Shown here: one piece after another, positions 1 to 9,633 of the stretch | How the letters are laid out: every line of letters begins with the position of its first letter | Position numbering within the stretch: the first letter of the stretch is position 1 | Assembly (NCBI RefSeq): GCF_000760735.1 | Contig: NZ_JMEX01000004.1 | Span: forward strand, 248,947 to 312,946 | Source of the DNA: Rhodococcoides fascians A44A | Lineage (GTDB): Bacteria; Actinomycetota; Actinomycetes; Mycobacteriales; Mycobacteriaceae | Length of the DNA stretch: 64,000 bases | Direction: 5' to 3' | Position numbers and translations under genes: made by a program | The notes under the pieces: generated by a model | Told to the model about the DNA's origin: nothing | Seen by the model: the letters and a program-made list of their open reading frames with translations, nothing else | Databases searched by the model: none

Positions 1-447
1 GGTGCGAGCGAAGCGACGAGGGATGTCTCCGGCGGCTTCTGGCTCGGCCCGACGCTCATCGACCATGTCAAAACCGACATGTCCATCTACACCGACGAAA
101 TCTTCGGACCCGTGCTCTCCGTCGTCCGCGTCGACACCTACGACCAAGCCCTCGAACTGATCAACAACAACCCCTACGGCAACGGCACCGCCATCTTCAC
201 CAACGACGGCGGCGCAGCACGACGCTTCCAGAACGAAGTCGAAGTAGGCATGATCGGCATCAACGTCCCCATCCCCGTCCCCATGGCCTACTACAGCTTC
301 GGCGGCTGGAAAAACTCGCTGTTCGGCGACACCCACGCCCACGGCACCGAAGGAATCCACTTCTTCACCCGCGGCAAAGCCGTCACCTCCCGCTGGCTCG
401 ACCCCAGCCACGGCGGCATCAACCTCGGATTCCCCGAAAACAACTAG
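1..447 (+). CDS. mmsA: methylmalonate-semialdehyde dehydrogenase, C-terminal part (5' end outside window)
   Basis: The window opens inside this frame; 148 codons and the stop are visible. The residues [59 protein letters not shown] and [18 protein letters not shown] match the C-terminal catalytic and oligomerisation part of CoA-acylating aldehyde dehydrogenases of the MmsA/IolA type. That family oxidises (methyl)malonate semialdehyde to propionyl- or acetyl-CoA in valine and inositol breakdown. The first visible residues ([10 protein letters not shown]) look atypical for the family, which may mean a small insertion, but the upstream half is missing. The gene ends just before a palindromic element. 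Confidence 0.88.
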   Translation, partial: GASEATRDVSGGFWLGPTLIDHVKTDMSIYTDEIFGPVLSVVRVDTYDQALELINNNPYGNGTAIFTNDGGAARRFQNEVEVGMIGINVPIPVPMAYYSFGGWKNSLFGDTHAHGTEGIHFFTRGKAVTSRWLDPSHGGINLGFPENN

Positions 448-453
448 ACCCCA

Positions 454-530
454 CGTGAGTGGAAATGTAGGCCCTGAGTCAGGAGCGGAGCCCGCGGAGC
501 GACCAGAGAGCACCTACATTTCCACTCACG
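454..530. repeat. palindromic repeat element, copy A (perfect 18-bp arms)
   Basis: Left arm CGTGAGTGGAAATGTAGG (454-471) is the exact reverse complement of 513-530, with a 41-base GC-rich spacer. It starts seven bases after the mmsA stop and could form a hairpin in the mRNA. The arm sequence recurs at 12728-12770 and 49110-49149, so this is a dispersed element rather than a chance terminator. The rest of the gap before the next gene (531-603) ends in AAGGAG just ahead of its start. Confidence 0.85.
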
Positions 531-603
531 ACGGGGGTCAGGCCGCGTCGGTGGCCGATAGTGTGCAGGTAAGTGCGCTGACGTATCTACAAAGGAGTAG
601 TAC

Positions 604-1761
604 ATGGTTGCCAACATCTCGTTCCCGCGTTTTCTCAAGCTCGGGCCAGGAGCCGTGGAGAGCCTCGGTGACGTGCTGACCGACTTGAACGTGCATCGGC
701 CCCTGCTCGTCACCGATGCGTTCATGGTGAGCAACGGCTCCGCGGAACGGCTTCTGAAGATCATTGCCGGAGCAGGCAAAGAGGGTGCACTGTTCTCCGG
801 CACGGTCCCGGACCCCACCACCGAGTCCTTGCACGCGGGCTTGGACGCAGCGGCAGCTCACGACGCAGATGCTGTCATCGGGTTCGGCGGTGGCAGCCCG
901 ATGGACACGGCCAAAGCCCTCGCGGTGCTGTCGAAGCAGGGCGGCGAGATGCGCGATTACAAGGCGCCACGCCAGTACACCGGGCCTGCGTTACCCATCA
1001 TCGCGATCCCGACGACCGCCGGAAGCGGTTCGGAGGCAACGCAGTTCACGATCATCACGGACGTCACGTCGGACGAGAAGATGCTGTGTCCCGGCCTGTC
1101 GTTTCTTCCCATAGCGTCGATCGTGGATTCCGAGTTGACTGCATCCATGCCGCCCCGCTTGACGGCGGACACCGGCGTCGACGCGTTGACCCACGCGATC
1201 GAGGCCTATGTGAGCAAGAAAGCCAACCCGATCTCCGACGGACTCGCTTTGTCCGCGATGCGGACCATCGGCCGGTTTCTGTTGCGCGCGTATCGGGATG
1301 GCTCCGACACCGAAGCGCGCGAGGCAATGATGCATGCGTCGACTCAGGCGGGTATGGCGTTCTCCAACGCCAGTGTCTGTCTGGTTCACGGTATGAGCCG
1401 ACCGATCGGAGCGCACTTCCATGTCGCACACGGCCTGTCGAACGCGATGTTGCTCCCCGCCGTCACTGCGTTCTCCATCCCCGGGGCTCGCGACCGGTAC
1501 GCCGAGTGCGCTCGCCAGCTCGGGGCGGCCGAACGCACGGATTCCGACGACATCGCGTCCGCGCGGCTGATCGAGTTCATCAACACACTGTGCGCCGACG
1601 TGGAGGTTCCACGCCCGAGCACCTACGGTATCGACGAAGCCAAGTGGGACAGTCTGATTCCGCTCATGGCGGAGCAGGCATTGGCGTCGGGATCGCCGGG
1701 CAACAACCCCGTCGTGCCGACGGCCGACGAGATCGCAGATCTGTATCGCACCGTGTTCTGA
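604..1761 (+). CDS. iron-containing alcohol dehydrogenase
   Basis: A 385-residue protein of the Fe-ADH (group III) family, NAD(P)-dependent oxidoreductases of alcohols or aldehydes. The nucleotide-binding loop GGGSPMD is at residues 95-101, followed by PTTAGSGSEAT at 136-145. The four metal ligands expected for the family are visible: D193 and H197 in GVDALTHAIEAYV, H262 and H276 in VHG and AHGLSNA. The length is normal. The ATG is preceded by AAGGAG at a good distance. It lies downstream of mmsA but a palindromic element separates them, so co-transcription is uncertain. The substrate cannot be told from sequence. Confidence 0.93.
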   Translation: MVANISFPRFLKLGPGAVESLGDVLTDLNVHRPLLVTDAFMVSNGSAERLLKIIAGAGKEGALFSGTVPDPTTESLHAGLDAAAAHDADAVIGFGGGSPMDTAKALAVLSKQGGEMRDYKAPRQYTGPALPIIAIPTTAGSGSEATQFTIITDVTSDEKMLCPGLSFLPIASIVDSELTASMPPRLTADTGVDALTHAIEAYVSKKANPISDGLALSAMRTIGRFLLRAYRDGSDTEAREAMMHASTQAGMAFSNASVCLVHGMSRPIGAHFHVAHGLSNAMLLPAVTAFSIPGARDRYAECARQLGAAERTDSDDIASARLIEFINTLCADVEVPRPSTYGIDEAKWDSLIPLMAEQALASGSPGNNPVVPTADEIADLYRTVF

Positions 1762-1875
1762 CCGCTCACGTCCACAGCCCACGCGCACAACCAGTACGGC
1801 GCTGGGCTTGACCTCGAGTGCGGTCGAGGTTCGAGGATGGTCATGTACCGATCGCACAGACCCGAAAGCGAGATC

Positions 1876-2478
1876 ATGACCACCGACAAGTACGTACTAC
1901 CCGAACTGTCGTACGACTACGCTGCCCTCGAACCGCACCTCAGCGGCGAGATCATGGAGCTTCATCATTCGAAGCACCATGCGGCCTACGTCGCGGGCGC
2001 GAACACCGCACTCGAACAGCTTGCGGCTGCACGTGAATCCGACGATCATTCACGGATCTTCCTGCACGAGAAGAATCTTGCGTTCCATCTGGGCGGGCAT
2101 CGCAATCACAGTCAGTTCTGGACCAACATCTCCCCGGACGGTGGTGACAAGCCGGTCGGCGAACTCGCAGCCGCCATCGACGATCAGTTCGGGTCGTTCG
2201 ACAAGTTCCGTGCACAGTTCACCGCTGCGGCGAACGGACTTCAGGGTTCCGGCTGGGCTGTTCTCGGCTGGGACGAACTGGGGCGGAGACTGCTCACTTT
2301 CCAACTCTACGACCAGCAGGCAAACGTCCCTCTCGGGATCACTCCCCTACTGCTGTTGGACATGTGGGAGCACGCGTTCTATCTCCAGTACAAGAACGTC
2401 AAGGCGGATTACGTCACGGCGTTCTGGAACCTGGTCGACTGGGCGGACGTCGCACGTCGTGGACCGTGGAACGACTAG
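1876..2478 (+). CDS. sodA: superoxide dismutase, Fe/Mn family
   Basis: A 200-residue protein starting [15 protein letters not shown]. It dismutes superoxide to oxygen and peroxide in the cytoplasm. The metal ligands sit in the family's motifs: the first histidine of ELHHSKHH (H30), the histidine of [10 protein letters not shown], and Asp and His of [11 protein letters not shown]. The frame stays open upstream to 1837, but conservation begins at the ATG at 1876, so that start is used. Metal preference (Fe or Mn) is not certain by eye. The next gene follows about 50 bases later on the same strand. Confidence 0.95.
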   Translation: MTTDKYVLPELSYDYAALEPHLSGEIMELHHSKHHAAYVAGANTALEQLAAARESDDHSRIFLHEKNLAFHLGGHRNHSQFWTNISPDGGDKPVGELAAAIDDQFGSFDKFRAQFTAAANGLQGSGWAVLGWDELGRRLLTFQLYDQQANVPLGITPLLLLDMWEHAFYLQYKNVKADYVTAFWNLVDWADVARRGPWND

Positions 2479-2532
2479 TGTCTCGCGTATGAGGATTTCG
2501 GGACGGCGCTCGGTGTCGACGACGAGCCGATC

Positions 2533-3468
2533 GTGAGCACCGGGCGAACTCCGGTCACCATCGTCGGCGCGGGAATGGCCGGCGCCGCATGCGCGGTCGC
2601 GCTCAGGGACGGCGGCGTCGAGTGTCGTCTCGTCGATCGCGGCCGTGCGGTGGGCGGGCGGATGGCGTCTCCGCAACTGCACGGTCGCCGTGTGGACATC
2701 GGCGCGGGCTATTTCACCGTCCGCGACGACGGTTTCGCCGAGCTGGTCGAGGCGTGGGAAGCAGCCGGTCTGGCCAGGCCGTGGACCGACACGTTCGGAG
2801 TACTGGCTCCCGACGCTGACGCCACCACCACCACAGGTCCGACGAGGTGGGCAACTCCGGGCGGGCTGCGTTCACTGGTCAGGGACGTGTTGGGCGCCGC
2901 CGGCCCGGGCGAGATCAAGGCCGAATCCACCGAGCTCACCACACTTCCCGACGGCATCGTCGTGTTGGCGATGCCGGATCCGCAGGCATCGAGACTCGCC
3001 GACGTGCCGGACCCGGTGAGCTACGACGCGGCTCTCACCCTGGTCGCCGGGTTCGAGAACATGCCGTTGCCGTTCGAGAACGCAGCGTTCGTCAATGCGC
3101 ATCCCGTGATCGAGTTCCTCGCCGACGACGGAGCGCGGCGGGGCGATTCGGCGCCGGTACTCGTCGCGCACACCACGGCGGAGTTCGCCCGTGCGCATCT
3201 GAGTGACCCGGACTCGGCGGTGGCGCAGACTGTGGCGGCGGTTCGATCTGTGACCGGGCTGCCGGCACCGTCGTGGACGCACGTTCATCGGTGGACCTTC
3301 GCGAAGCCCGCGCAGGCACACGACTCGACTTTCGGTTCGGTCGATCTCGCGAACGGAACCGTGTACTTCGCGGGCGATCAGTGGAGTCCGTCGGGGCCGC
3401 CTCGTGTCGAGAGTGCGTGGAGGTCGGGTACGGACGCGGGCCGCGCGATCTGCGCCAGGTTGTCCTAG
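2533..3468 (+). CDS. FAD-dependent amine oxidase-like oxidoreductase (renalase-type)
   Basis: A 311-residue flavoprotein. The N-terminal VTIVGAGMAGAACAVAL is a Rossmann GxGxxG dinucleotide fold (residues about 8-25), followed by a DRGRAVGGRMAS FAD-contact segment typical of the amine oxidase/renalase-like group. Near the C-terminus YFAGDQWSPSGPPRVESAWRSG is the usual second FAD-binding strand. There is no signal peptide, so it is probably cytoplasmic. The start is a GTG. Its stop codon overlaps the stop of the convergent MHYT gene at 3465-3468. Substrate unknown. Confidence 0.82.
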   Translation: MSTGRTPVTIVGAGMAGAACAVALRDGGVECRLVDRGRAVGGRMASPQLHGRRVDIGAGYFTVRDDGFAELVEAWEAAGLARPWTDTFGVLAPDADATTTTGPTRWATPGGLRSLVRDVLGAAGPGEIKAESTELTTLPDGIVVLAMPDPQASRLADVPDPVSYDAALTLVAGFENMPLPFENAAFVNAHPVIEFLADDGARRGDSAPVLVAHTTAEFARAHLSDPDSAVAQTVAAVRSVTGLPAPSWTHVHRWTFAKPAQAHDSTFGSVDLANGTVYFAGDQWSPSGPPRVESAWRSGTDAGRAICARLS

Positions 3469-4256
3469 CTCACGCGAGAGGCTGCATGCGGCTGGTCGAG
3501 CTGCATCGATTCGATGTCGTCGTCTTCGTCGTCGGTGAGGGTGAACAGCGCAGCGATCGGTGCCGCGAGCGCCAGGAGTCCGATGACGAAGACCGGGAAC
3601 AGGAATCCGAACACTTCGAGCCCCGCGGGTACAGGTGCGTCCGGGTCGACGGTGACGCGCATGGCGGCCATTCCGGTGTAGTGCATTCCGACGACGGCGA
3701 CGCCCATGACGAGACCTGCGGCCAACAACAACATCGGTTTCTGCAGGACCAGGGTGAACCACAGGGACAATGTGCCTGCGACGACGGCGATGGCCACGGA
3801 GACAGCAACGAGAGTCGTGTCGTAGGACACCGCGCCCTGGATACGGACCGCGTTCATTCCGGTGTAATGCATGACGTTGACGGCGATTCCCATCACGACG
3901 CCACCGACGAGGAGCGTCCAGATGTTGACCTTGCGGCCGATGATGAGCAGTCCGACGAGGGTCGCTCCGATCGCCAGCAACGCCGAGACGACGGTCCACA
4001 GAAGGTCGTACCGTGCGACGCTGCCGGTCACGGTGAATCCGAGCATGGCGATGAAATGCATCAACCAGATACCGATGCCCCCGATCGAGACCGCCGCCAT
4101 CGCCAACCATCCGAACCGAGCACGTGGTGACGAGACGACCGCGGATTGCCTGGTGCAGGCGAGGCCGACGACACAGCCCACGACGGACACCCCGTAGGCG
4201 AGGAACACGAGCCAGATGCCCATCGAGAAATGCTGCATCTCGTGTGAATGATCCAT
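3465..4256 (-). CDS. MHYT-domain integral membrane sensor protein
   Basis: A 263-residue membrane protein with about seven hydrophobic segments. Conserved MHYT-type motifs recur: MHFIAMLGF, MHYTGMNAVR and MHYTGMAAMRV. MHYT domains are predicted to bind copper and sense a diatomic gas; this protein has no attached GGDEF, EAL or kinase domain, so it must act alone or through a partner. The ATG at 4256 has AGGAG upstream; the frame is open further upstream but without conserved sequence. It starts 10 bases after the stop of the conservon GTPase on the same strand, so it is probably the fifth gene of that operon. The C-terminal tail is acidic (DDEDDDIESM). Confidence 0.85.
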   Translation of the reverse strand: MDHSHEMQHFSMGIWLVFLAYGVSVVGCVVGLACTRQSAVVSSPRARFGWLAMAAVSIGGIGIWLMHFIAMLGFTVTGSVARYDLLWTVVSALLAIGATLVGLLIIGRKVNIWTLLVGGVVMGIAVNVMHYTGMNAVRIQGAVSYDTTLVAVSVAIAVVAGTLSLWFTLVLQKPMLLLAAGLVMGVAVVGMHYTGMAAMRVTVDPDAPVPAGLEVFGFLFPVFVIGLLALAAPIAALFTLTDDEDDDIESMQLDQPHAASRVS

Positions 4257-4266
4257 GGTGCTGCTC

Positions 4267-4851
4267 CTAGGTTGCCGAGTGCACGCGGTCGAGGGCGTAC
4301 TCGGTGAGGGTGATGAGGGCGCCGCGTACGGAATCCGCGCGTCGCGCATCGACTTTGACTATCGGCACGAACGGGGCGATCGCGAGCGCTTCGCGGATGT
4401 CGTCGATCTCGAAACGCTGCGCACCGTCGAACTCGTTGACGGCGACGACGAAGGGAAGTCCACGAGCTTCGAAGTAGTCGATCGCCGCGAAGCAGTCGTC
4501 GAGACGACGCGTGTCGATGAGGACGATCGAACCGATGGCTCCGCGAACCAGGTCGTCCCACATGAACCAGAATCGCCGCTGGCCCGGAGTACCGAACAGG
4601 TAGAGCACCAGGTCGTCGGAGAGTGTGATTCTGCCGAAGTCCATGGCAACGGTCGTGGTCGATTTACTGCCCGCGGAGTCCAGTTCGTCGATTCCTTCGG
4701 ATTCGTCGGTGATCATCGCTTCGGTTCGGAGCGGCACGATCTCCGACACCGCGCCGACGAGTGTCGTCTTGCCGACGCCGAATCCACCTGCGACGACGAT
4801 CTTCGTCGAAGCCGCTGTCCGACCTCTCGTGTCAGAGTGCGCGTAGTCCAC
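4267..4851 (-). CDS. cvnD: conservon GTP-binding protein (CvnD-like)
   Basis: A 194-residue small GTPase of the bacterial conservon type, related to MglA. The P-loop is GGFGVGKTT near residues 20-28, and NEFD in VVAVNEFDGA is the NKxD-like guanine-specificity motif. The chosen start is the GTG at 4851 (VDYAHSDTRG), which overlaps the DUF742 gene by 20 bases, as is usual in these operons; a longer frame to 4968 would lie in the upstream gene. In Streptomyces, conservons form membrane-associated complexes resembling eukaryotic G-protein-coupled systems. Its partners here are the three genes upstream and probably the MHYT protein downstream. Confidence 0.92.
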   Translation of the reverse strand: MDYAHSDTRGRTAASTKIVVAGGFGVGKTTLVGAVSEIVPLRTEAMITDESEGIDELDSAGSKSTTTVAMDFGRITLSDDLVLYLFGTPGQRRFWFMWDDLVRGAIGSIVLIDTRRLDDCFAAIDYFEARGLPFVVAVNEFDGAQRFEIDDIREALAIAPFVPIVKVDARRADSVRGALITLTEYALDRVHSAT

Positions 4852-5323
4852 GAAGTGTCCTTCCGATGAGTTCGCGGCGCTCGGCCGCGGTGGCGTCGTC
4901 GTCGAGAGTCGCCGACACACGCAATGTTCCAGATTCGACGAGGTCGCCGACGAGTACGCGGGCGACACCGAGGGGCAGGCTCAGGCGCGCGGAGATCTCG
5001 GCCACGGACGGGCTCTCCGTACACAGCGCGACGATTTTCGATCTCATGTCGCTGGGCGGCCACATACTCGTCACGACCGGGGAGACGGTGTGCACGGGAG
5101 CTTCGAGAGGAAGGTAGACCTCGGATCGGGTTCGGCCCGCGGTGAGGGTGTACGGCCTCACCAGATTGGGAGTTGGTGCCGCGGCGTCGAACTCGTCCGA
5201 ATCGTCCACGTTCACAGGAGCTTCGGGTGCAGACTCGTCGGTCGACTCGGATGCGCCCGATCGATCGGGTGAGGCGACCTCGACCAGCGCGTCGTCTACT
5301 TCAGGTATTTCCGACGGTGCCAC
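4832..5323 (-). CDS. cvnC: DUF742 protein (CvnC-like)
   Basis: A 163-residue protein with the DUF742 domain in about residues 50-163 (VRPYTLTAGRTRSEVYLPLEAPV, then SVAEISARLSLPLGVARVLVGDLVESGTL, a winged-helix-like segment). The first 50 residues are acidic and low in complexity, longer than in many homologues. DUF742 proteins always accompany the kinase, roadblock protein and GTPase of conservons. The gene sits six bases after cvnB and overlaps cvnD by 20 bases, so translation is probably coupled. Confidence 0.92.
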   Translation of the reverse strand: MAPSEIPEVDDALVEVASPDRSGASESTDESAPEAPVNVDDSDEFDAAAPTPNLVRPYTLTAGRTRSEVYLPLEAPVHTVSPVVTSMWPPSDMRSKIVALCTESPSVAEISARLSLPLGVARVLVGDLVESGTLRVSATLDDDATAAERRELIGRTLRGLRAL

Positions 5324-5329
5324 CGTGCA

Positions 5330-5743
5330 TCACCGATCTCGTATCCGCGCGGCCGGCTGCACCATACTGCCCACACGATCGACCAGCACGGCCATCTCGT
5401 AACCGACTTGGCCGATGTCGCACGATGCCGCCGTCAGTGCGGCTAGGTGCGATCCATCGCCGACGCTCATCAGCAGCAGATACCCGTTCTCCATCTCGAC
5501 GATGGATTGGAGTACCGGACCACCGTCGAACAGTCGCGCTGCGCCGGAGGACAGGCTCGCCAGCCCGGACGTCACCGCGGCCAGCTGCTCGGCGCGTTCG
5601 CGAGGAAGTTGTTCGCTGGTGGCCATCAGCAACCCGTCCGCCGAGACCAGGACGGAGTGCGCGACTCCGACGATGTCGCGTGCGAAGTTCGACACGAGCC
5701 AGTCCAGGGACCGATCGGGGGTCGACGCGATGGGGTGGTTCAT
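5330..5743 (-). CDS. cvnB: roadblock/LC7-domain protein (CvnB-like)
   Basis: A 137-residue roadblock/LC7 protein ([52 protein letters not shown]...). These proteins regulate the activity or nucleotide exchange of the partner GTPase. Its ATG overlaps the kinase gene's stop by four bases (5740-5743), which points to translational coupling. The length is typical. Confidence 0.93.
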   Translation of the reverse strand: MNHPIASTPDRSLDWLVSNFARDIVGVAHSVLVSADGLLMATSEQLPRERAEQLAAVTSGLASLSSGAARLFDGGPVLQSIVEMENGYLLLMSVGDGSHLAALTAASCDIGQVGYEMAVLVDRVGSMVQPAARIRDR

Positions 5744-8466
5744 TCGCCTTCTTCCGTTCTGTGTCGGCCGGTGACGTCTTCGGCGCGCCCGGTGCGGACA
5801 CCGGTGAAGTGACTGGTGAGTTTCTCGCGTACGGCGTCGGGTGACCGTGTGCGCGACGACGTCGGCGCGTCGTTACGGCTGTGCGTCGGGGTTCGTCCGG
5901 TGTCCACGGCGCCCGGGACCAGGCGGGCACCTGGTTTACGCAGCGGCAGCCCGGAGTCCGTTCTGGTGCGTGCGCGTGCGTCGTCGGCGTTCTCGGCGGC
6001 GGCCCAGCCTGCGTCCGCCGGTGACGACCAGGTGCGCGAACGGCCTTGTCCGGTAGCAGGGTCGACGAGCCACTCGGAGACCATTCGCTGGTAGATCGGC
6101 ATCGCCTGGGTCGGCGGTGCCAGCGGATCCGGCGGTGGTGGGGTCGCATCCTCGGTACCCTGTGCGGTGTCGTTCTTCGCCGCGAGTGCCGCCGGGCGGG
6201 CGCCGAAGAACGACGAAGTGTCCGAGGTCCGTCTGACGGCTGCCATGTCGCCGGACGGGGCCGATTCTGCTCTGCCGGACGACAGGGCGATGTGTTCGTC
6301 GACGCCGCTCGCGCCTGGACGACGCCGGGGCAGCGATGCGGAGGTGACGTCCTTCGTGTCGGATCGACCGTTCCGCGTCTGGGCGACGTATCCGTTCTGC
6401 TCGGCAGGCGCCTGTGCGTCGGCACCTGGGGACGGCACTCCCGCCGTCGCGAGTCCGTTGAGCGCCATGAGCGACACCGGACCCGTGCGTTCCGTGGCGG
6501 TTTCGGCGACCGTCGCGGTGATCGGAGGCGCCCCGTTGCGCGGTGGCAGCGCAGATGCCGATCGACCGGCCGACAGATCCCTGCGGTTGGCGCGGACGTT
6601 CTCGGCCGTCGGGAATGCCGTCACGACGAGTGACACGGGGATGTGAACGCTGACAGTCACTCCCGACGCTCCTCCCTGCACCTGTGTCGCGCGTAGTCGT
6701 ACCGTCACTCCGTGGCGCTGGGCGAGACGTCCGACCACGAACAGGCCCATTCGACGCGCAGTTTCGGGCGTGACTTCACCGCCGGCGGAGAGCCGTTCGT
6801 TGGTTTCGTCGATGTCCGCTGCAGGCATTCCCAGCCCGCGGTCGGCGACTTCGAGCAGGATTCCGCCTTCGACGGCGCGCGCGGCGGTGACGGCGACGGC
6901 ACTGTCGGGCGGTGAGTAGCGCAGCGCGTTGTCGATCAACTCGGCGACAAGGTGCACGATGTCGGCTGCTGCTGCCGCGGTCAGTGCGGCTTCCGGCACA
7001 TCGAGCATGAGCACGCGGCGGTAGTCCTCGACCTCCGACACGGCCGCGCTCATCACTGCGTCGAGTGCGACGGGGCGGTCACCCTGTGCGCGGCGCGACG
7101 GGGTGCCTGCCAGCACCATGAGGTTGGCACCGTTTCGGCGCATCCGGGTGGCCAGGTGGTCGAGGCGGAAGAGACTGTCGAGGCGGCGCGGATCGTCCTC
7201 GTCGCGTTCCAGCTCTTCGATCAAGGCCAGTTGCTGATCGACGAGCGATCGGCTTCGGCGAGAGAGCGTTTCGAACATGTTGCCGACCTGCACTCGAAGT
7301 CGCGCCTGTTCGCCGGCGAGCTGCAGCGCTTCCTCGTGGATGGCGTCGACTGCGCGGGCAAGCTGGCCGATCTCCTCCTGTGTGTGGACGGGAATCGGCA
7401 CGATCTCCGGGGTGTGTCCACCGGATCTGATCCTTTCGATCTCAGCCGGGAGCGCGCGTCGAGCGACACCGAGAGCGCCCAACCGGAGCCTGCGGATGGG
7501 GCGGACGAGAGAGCGGGCGACGATCAGCGCGAGCACGAGCGCGGTGAGGACCGAGCCGAGTACGAGGGCAGTGTCGCGCAGCGCCACCGATCGACTCTCG
7601 GTGGCCTCGGATGTCAGTGTCTCGACGAGGCGGCCTGCGTAGCGGTCCGCGATGGAGGTGTAGATGTCGGTGGACTGTCCGGCCGAGAGGAACGGATTGG
7701 TGGGCCCACCGCTTGCCGCCGCGGAGTACATTCCGAGCCTGGTGTCGAATTGTGCCTGCAGCGCTTGCACTTCGGCGGACTCCGGACCGAGCACGGTCGA
7801 GAGTGCCGCGATGTCGGCGGCCTCACTGCCCGCGGCCCGGTTGACCTCGTCGAGAATCGTGACGTCGGGGGTGGAGACGAGTAGCTGCTGGGTCTGCGCG
7901 GCGCGACGGCCGGACATGGCGTCGACGATCGTGGACGTGAGGGTTCGAGGCTCGGCGCTCTCGACGGACAGGCCGTCGGCGATCAGCTCTGCGATCGATT
8001 CGGTGACGGCCGATGCGACACCGACGCGCTCGACGGGGGCTACCGGGCCTTGCCGCAGCCTGTCGCTCAGTTGCTCCGCGCCGGAGACGGCGCTCTCGAA
8101 GTCGACGAGGGCGCCTGCCTCGGGGCCTCCGCCATCCTGGTCACCGCTGGTTCCGAGTGCGTCGCGCACGGCGGTGAGACCGGATTGCGCTTCCTCGCCC
8201 GAGCCCGGCACACCGCTCAGCGTAAGATCTCCGACGGCCCGGTCGAGGGCGAGGAGTGGCGCCACGATTCGTGAATTGTCTGCAGCGGCAGACAGATCGG
8301 CTGCGGCGGACAGTTCGGTCTGGATGCGCAGGGCTCCGAAACCCATTGCGAGGATCAACGGCAGCGCGACGACGGCCGCGACCTTGGCCCGAACGGGCCA
8401 TGCCGAGAGCGACCACGTGCGCTCGGTGGGCACCGTGTTCGGTGGTTCGGTTCCTATTTCGACCAC
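5740..8466 (-). CDS. cvnA: conservon sensor histidine kinase (CvnA-like)
   Basis: A 908-residue membrane kinase that heads the conservon. One transmembrane helix lies near residues 28-46 ([16 protein letters not shown]). A large extracytoplasmic region follows to about residue 300, then a second helix ([22 protein letters not shown]) and a HAMP-like segment. The ATPase domain has the N box [12 protein letters not shown] and the G boxes [13 protein letters not shown] and [11 protein letters not shown] long tail rich in Ala, Pro, Arg and Ser fills about residues 620-908. No clear H-box is visible, as in other kinases of this group. The upstream gap (8467-8700) has no gene and should hold the operon promoter. 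Confidence 0.9.
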   Translation of the reverse strand: MVEIGTEPPNTVPTERTWSLSAWPVRAKVAAVVALPLILAMGFGALRIQTELSAAADLSAAADNSRIVAPLLALDRAVGDLTLSGVPGSGEEAQSGLTAVRDALGTSGDQDGGGPEAGALVDFESAVSGAEQLSDRLRQGPVAPVERVGVASAVTESIAELIADGLSVESAEPRTLTSTIVDAMSGRRAAQTQQLLVSTPDVTILDEVNRAAGSEAADIAALSTVLGPESAEVQALQAQFDTRLGMYSAAASGGPTNPFLSAGQSTDIYTSIADRYAGRLVETLTSEATESRSVALRDTALVLGSVLTALVLALIVARSLVRPIRRLRLGALGVARRALPAEIERIRSGGHTPEIVPIPVHTQEEIGQLARAVDAIHEEALQLAGEQARLRVQVGNMFETLSRRSRSLVDQQLALIEELERDEDDPRRLDSLFRLDHLATRMRRNGANLMVLAGTPSRRAQGDRPVALDAVMSAAVSEVEDYRRVLMLDVPEAALTAAAAADIVHLVAELIDNALRYSPPDSAVAVTAARAVEGGILLEVADRGLGMPAADIDETNERLSAGGEVTPETARRMGLFVVGRLAQRHGVTVRLRATQVQGGASGVTVSVHIPVSLVVTAFPTAENVRANRRDLSAGRSASALPPRNGAPPITATVAETATERTGPVSLMALNGLATAGVPSPGADAQAPAEQNGYVAQTRNGRSDTKDVTSASLPRRRPGASGVDEHIALSSGRAESAPSGDMAAVRRTSDTSSFFGARPAALAAKNDTAQGTEDATPPPPDPLAPPTQAMPIYQRMVSEWLVDPATGQGRSRTWSSPADAGWAAAENADDARARTRTDSGLPLRKPGARLVPGAVDTGRTPTHSRNDAPTSSRTRSPDAVREKLTSHFTGVRTGRAEDVTGRHRTEEGE

Positions 8467-8700
8467 TAGCCGGACTCGCTTCGACTTGCCCAGGGGCGGG
8501 CGGGGACAAGGGCGGGCTGACAGCTCCCGTGAACAACACAGACCCGTCCGTGCAGGCTGTGAAGAACAACAAACCGCACGGACTTATTCTGTCCGGAGAA
8601 CATATACCAAGATCCTGTTTCAGGAAAGATTTACGACTTGATGACTTTTTGAGCGTTCTTTGCCGATTAACACGCCTCCTCCCGCGTCCAGTCCGGGCGG
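8467..8700. other. intergenic region upstream of the conservon operon
   Basis: These 234 bases separate the cvnA start (minus strand) from the stop of the LysR-type gene. They are AT-richer than the flanks around 8585-8655. I see no convincing gene. The region must hold the conservon promoter, reading on the minus strand, but no -35/-10 pair is clear enough to assign. Confidence 0.4.
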
Positions 8701-9564
8701 TCAGTCCAGCGAACTTGCCGCCGCGACGGCGATCACCGACGCCAACTCGGCCAAAGCGGCCGTTTTCAACGTCCACTGCTGCCAGTAGAGCGTGACGTCG
8801 ACGCCGGTGCCCGGCGCGAGGTCGACGACGTCCACTCCTGTGCGCATTCTGTCGATCTGCTGTCGAGGCAGGACGGCCCAGCCCATTCCGAGCCTCACCG
8901 CTTCGGCGAAGTCGGCCGACGACGGCACGAAGTGCGTGGGACCTGCACGCCTCGTCACACCCCACTGTTCGAGATATCGGTGTTGTAGATCATCGGAGCG
9001 GTCGAACACGATCATCGGAGCACGGGACAATGCGTCGCCCGACGGTCCGTCGCGAAACCATGTGTCCCGGAACTCCGGCGAGCACATCGGCCGATACTTC
9101 ATCACCCCGAGTCGGGTCACGGAGCACCCCTGGACGGCATCCGCCGACGTGGTGACCGCCGCTACGACAACTCCCTGACGTAGCAATTCCGCGGAGTGGT
9201 CCTGGTCTTCTCTCTTGATGTCGAACTCCATGCGGTGCGACAGCTGTGCCACTGCAGGAAGAACCCAAGTGTTGAGCGAGTCACCGTTCACGGCAATCGG
9301 TACCGACGCGGGCGCGCCTGGAGTCAGCTCTGCGACGAGCGTTCCTATTTGCTGCGCCAGCCGCAGGTAGGGCATCCCCGCCTCGGTGATCCGGGCCGGC
9401 TTGGAGCGGTGAACCAGCACCGTCCCCACCGATGTCTCCAACGCTTTGATCCGTTGGCTGACCGCCGAAGGAGTGATGTGCAATTGCGTGGCTGCGGAAT
9501 CGAACGAGCCCTCGGAGACGACGGAGACGAGAGCGTGAAGCTGCGACAGGTCGGGTGCGCGCAT
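8701..9564 (-). CDS. lysG: LysR-type regulator of lysine/arginine export (LysG/ArgP family)
   Basis: A 287-residue LysR-family activator. The N-terminal winged helix (LSQLHALVSVVSEGSFDSAATQLHITPSAVSQRIKALETSVGTVLVHR) belongs to the ArgP/LysG subgroup, and the rest is the effector-binding domain. In Corynebacterium, LysG activates the divergent exporter gene lysE when lysine, arginine or histidine accumulate. Here lysE lies divergently 69 bases away, which strongly supports the role. A TAGTAT -10 motif (9570-9575, minus strand) places the transcription start at or near the ATG, so the mRNA may be leaderless. Confidence 0.93.
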   Translation of the reverse strand: MRAPDLSQLHALVSVVSEGSFDSAATQLHITPSAVSQRIKALETSVGTVLVHRSKPARITEAGMPYLRLAQQIGTLVAELTPGAPASVPIAVNGDSLNTWVLPAVAQLSHRMEFDIKREDQDHSAELLRQGVVVAAVTTSADAVQGCSVTRLGVMKYRPMCSPEFRDTWFRDGPSGDALSRAPMIVFDRSDDLQHRYLEQWGVTRRAGPTHFVPSSADFAEAVRLGMGWAVLPRQQIDRMRTGVDVVDLAPGTGVDVTLYWQQWTLKTAALAELASVIAVAAASSLD

Positions 9565-9633
9565 AAGTAATACTAATCATGGTGAAGAAATATTCGCTGT
9601 ACTTCAGATCTGACCGTTCTTAATCTTTGCTTC
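9565..9633. promoter_or_regulatory. lysG/lysE divergent control region
   Basis: This AT-rich 69-base stretch lies between two divergent ATGs. For lysG (minus) the -10 candidate is TAGTAT at 9575-9570; for lysE (plus) it is TAATCT at 9621-9626. Both place the transcription start within a base or two of the start codon, implying leaderless transcripts. The LysG operator should lie between them; no exact motif was assigned. Confidence 0.55.

Noticed and set aside
444-861. Small open frames overlapping copy A of the palindrome and the start of the alcohol dehydrogenase gene
   Set aside because: They run through the inverted repeat and across an established gene in other frames, with no conserved sequence.
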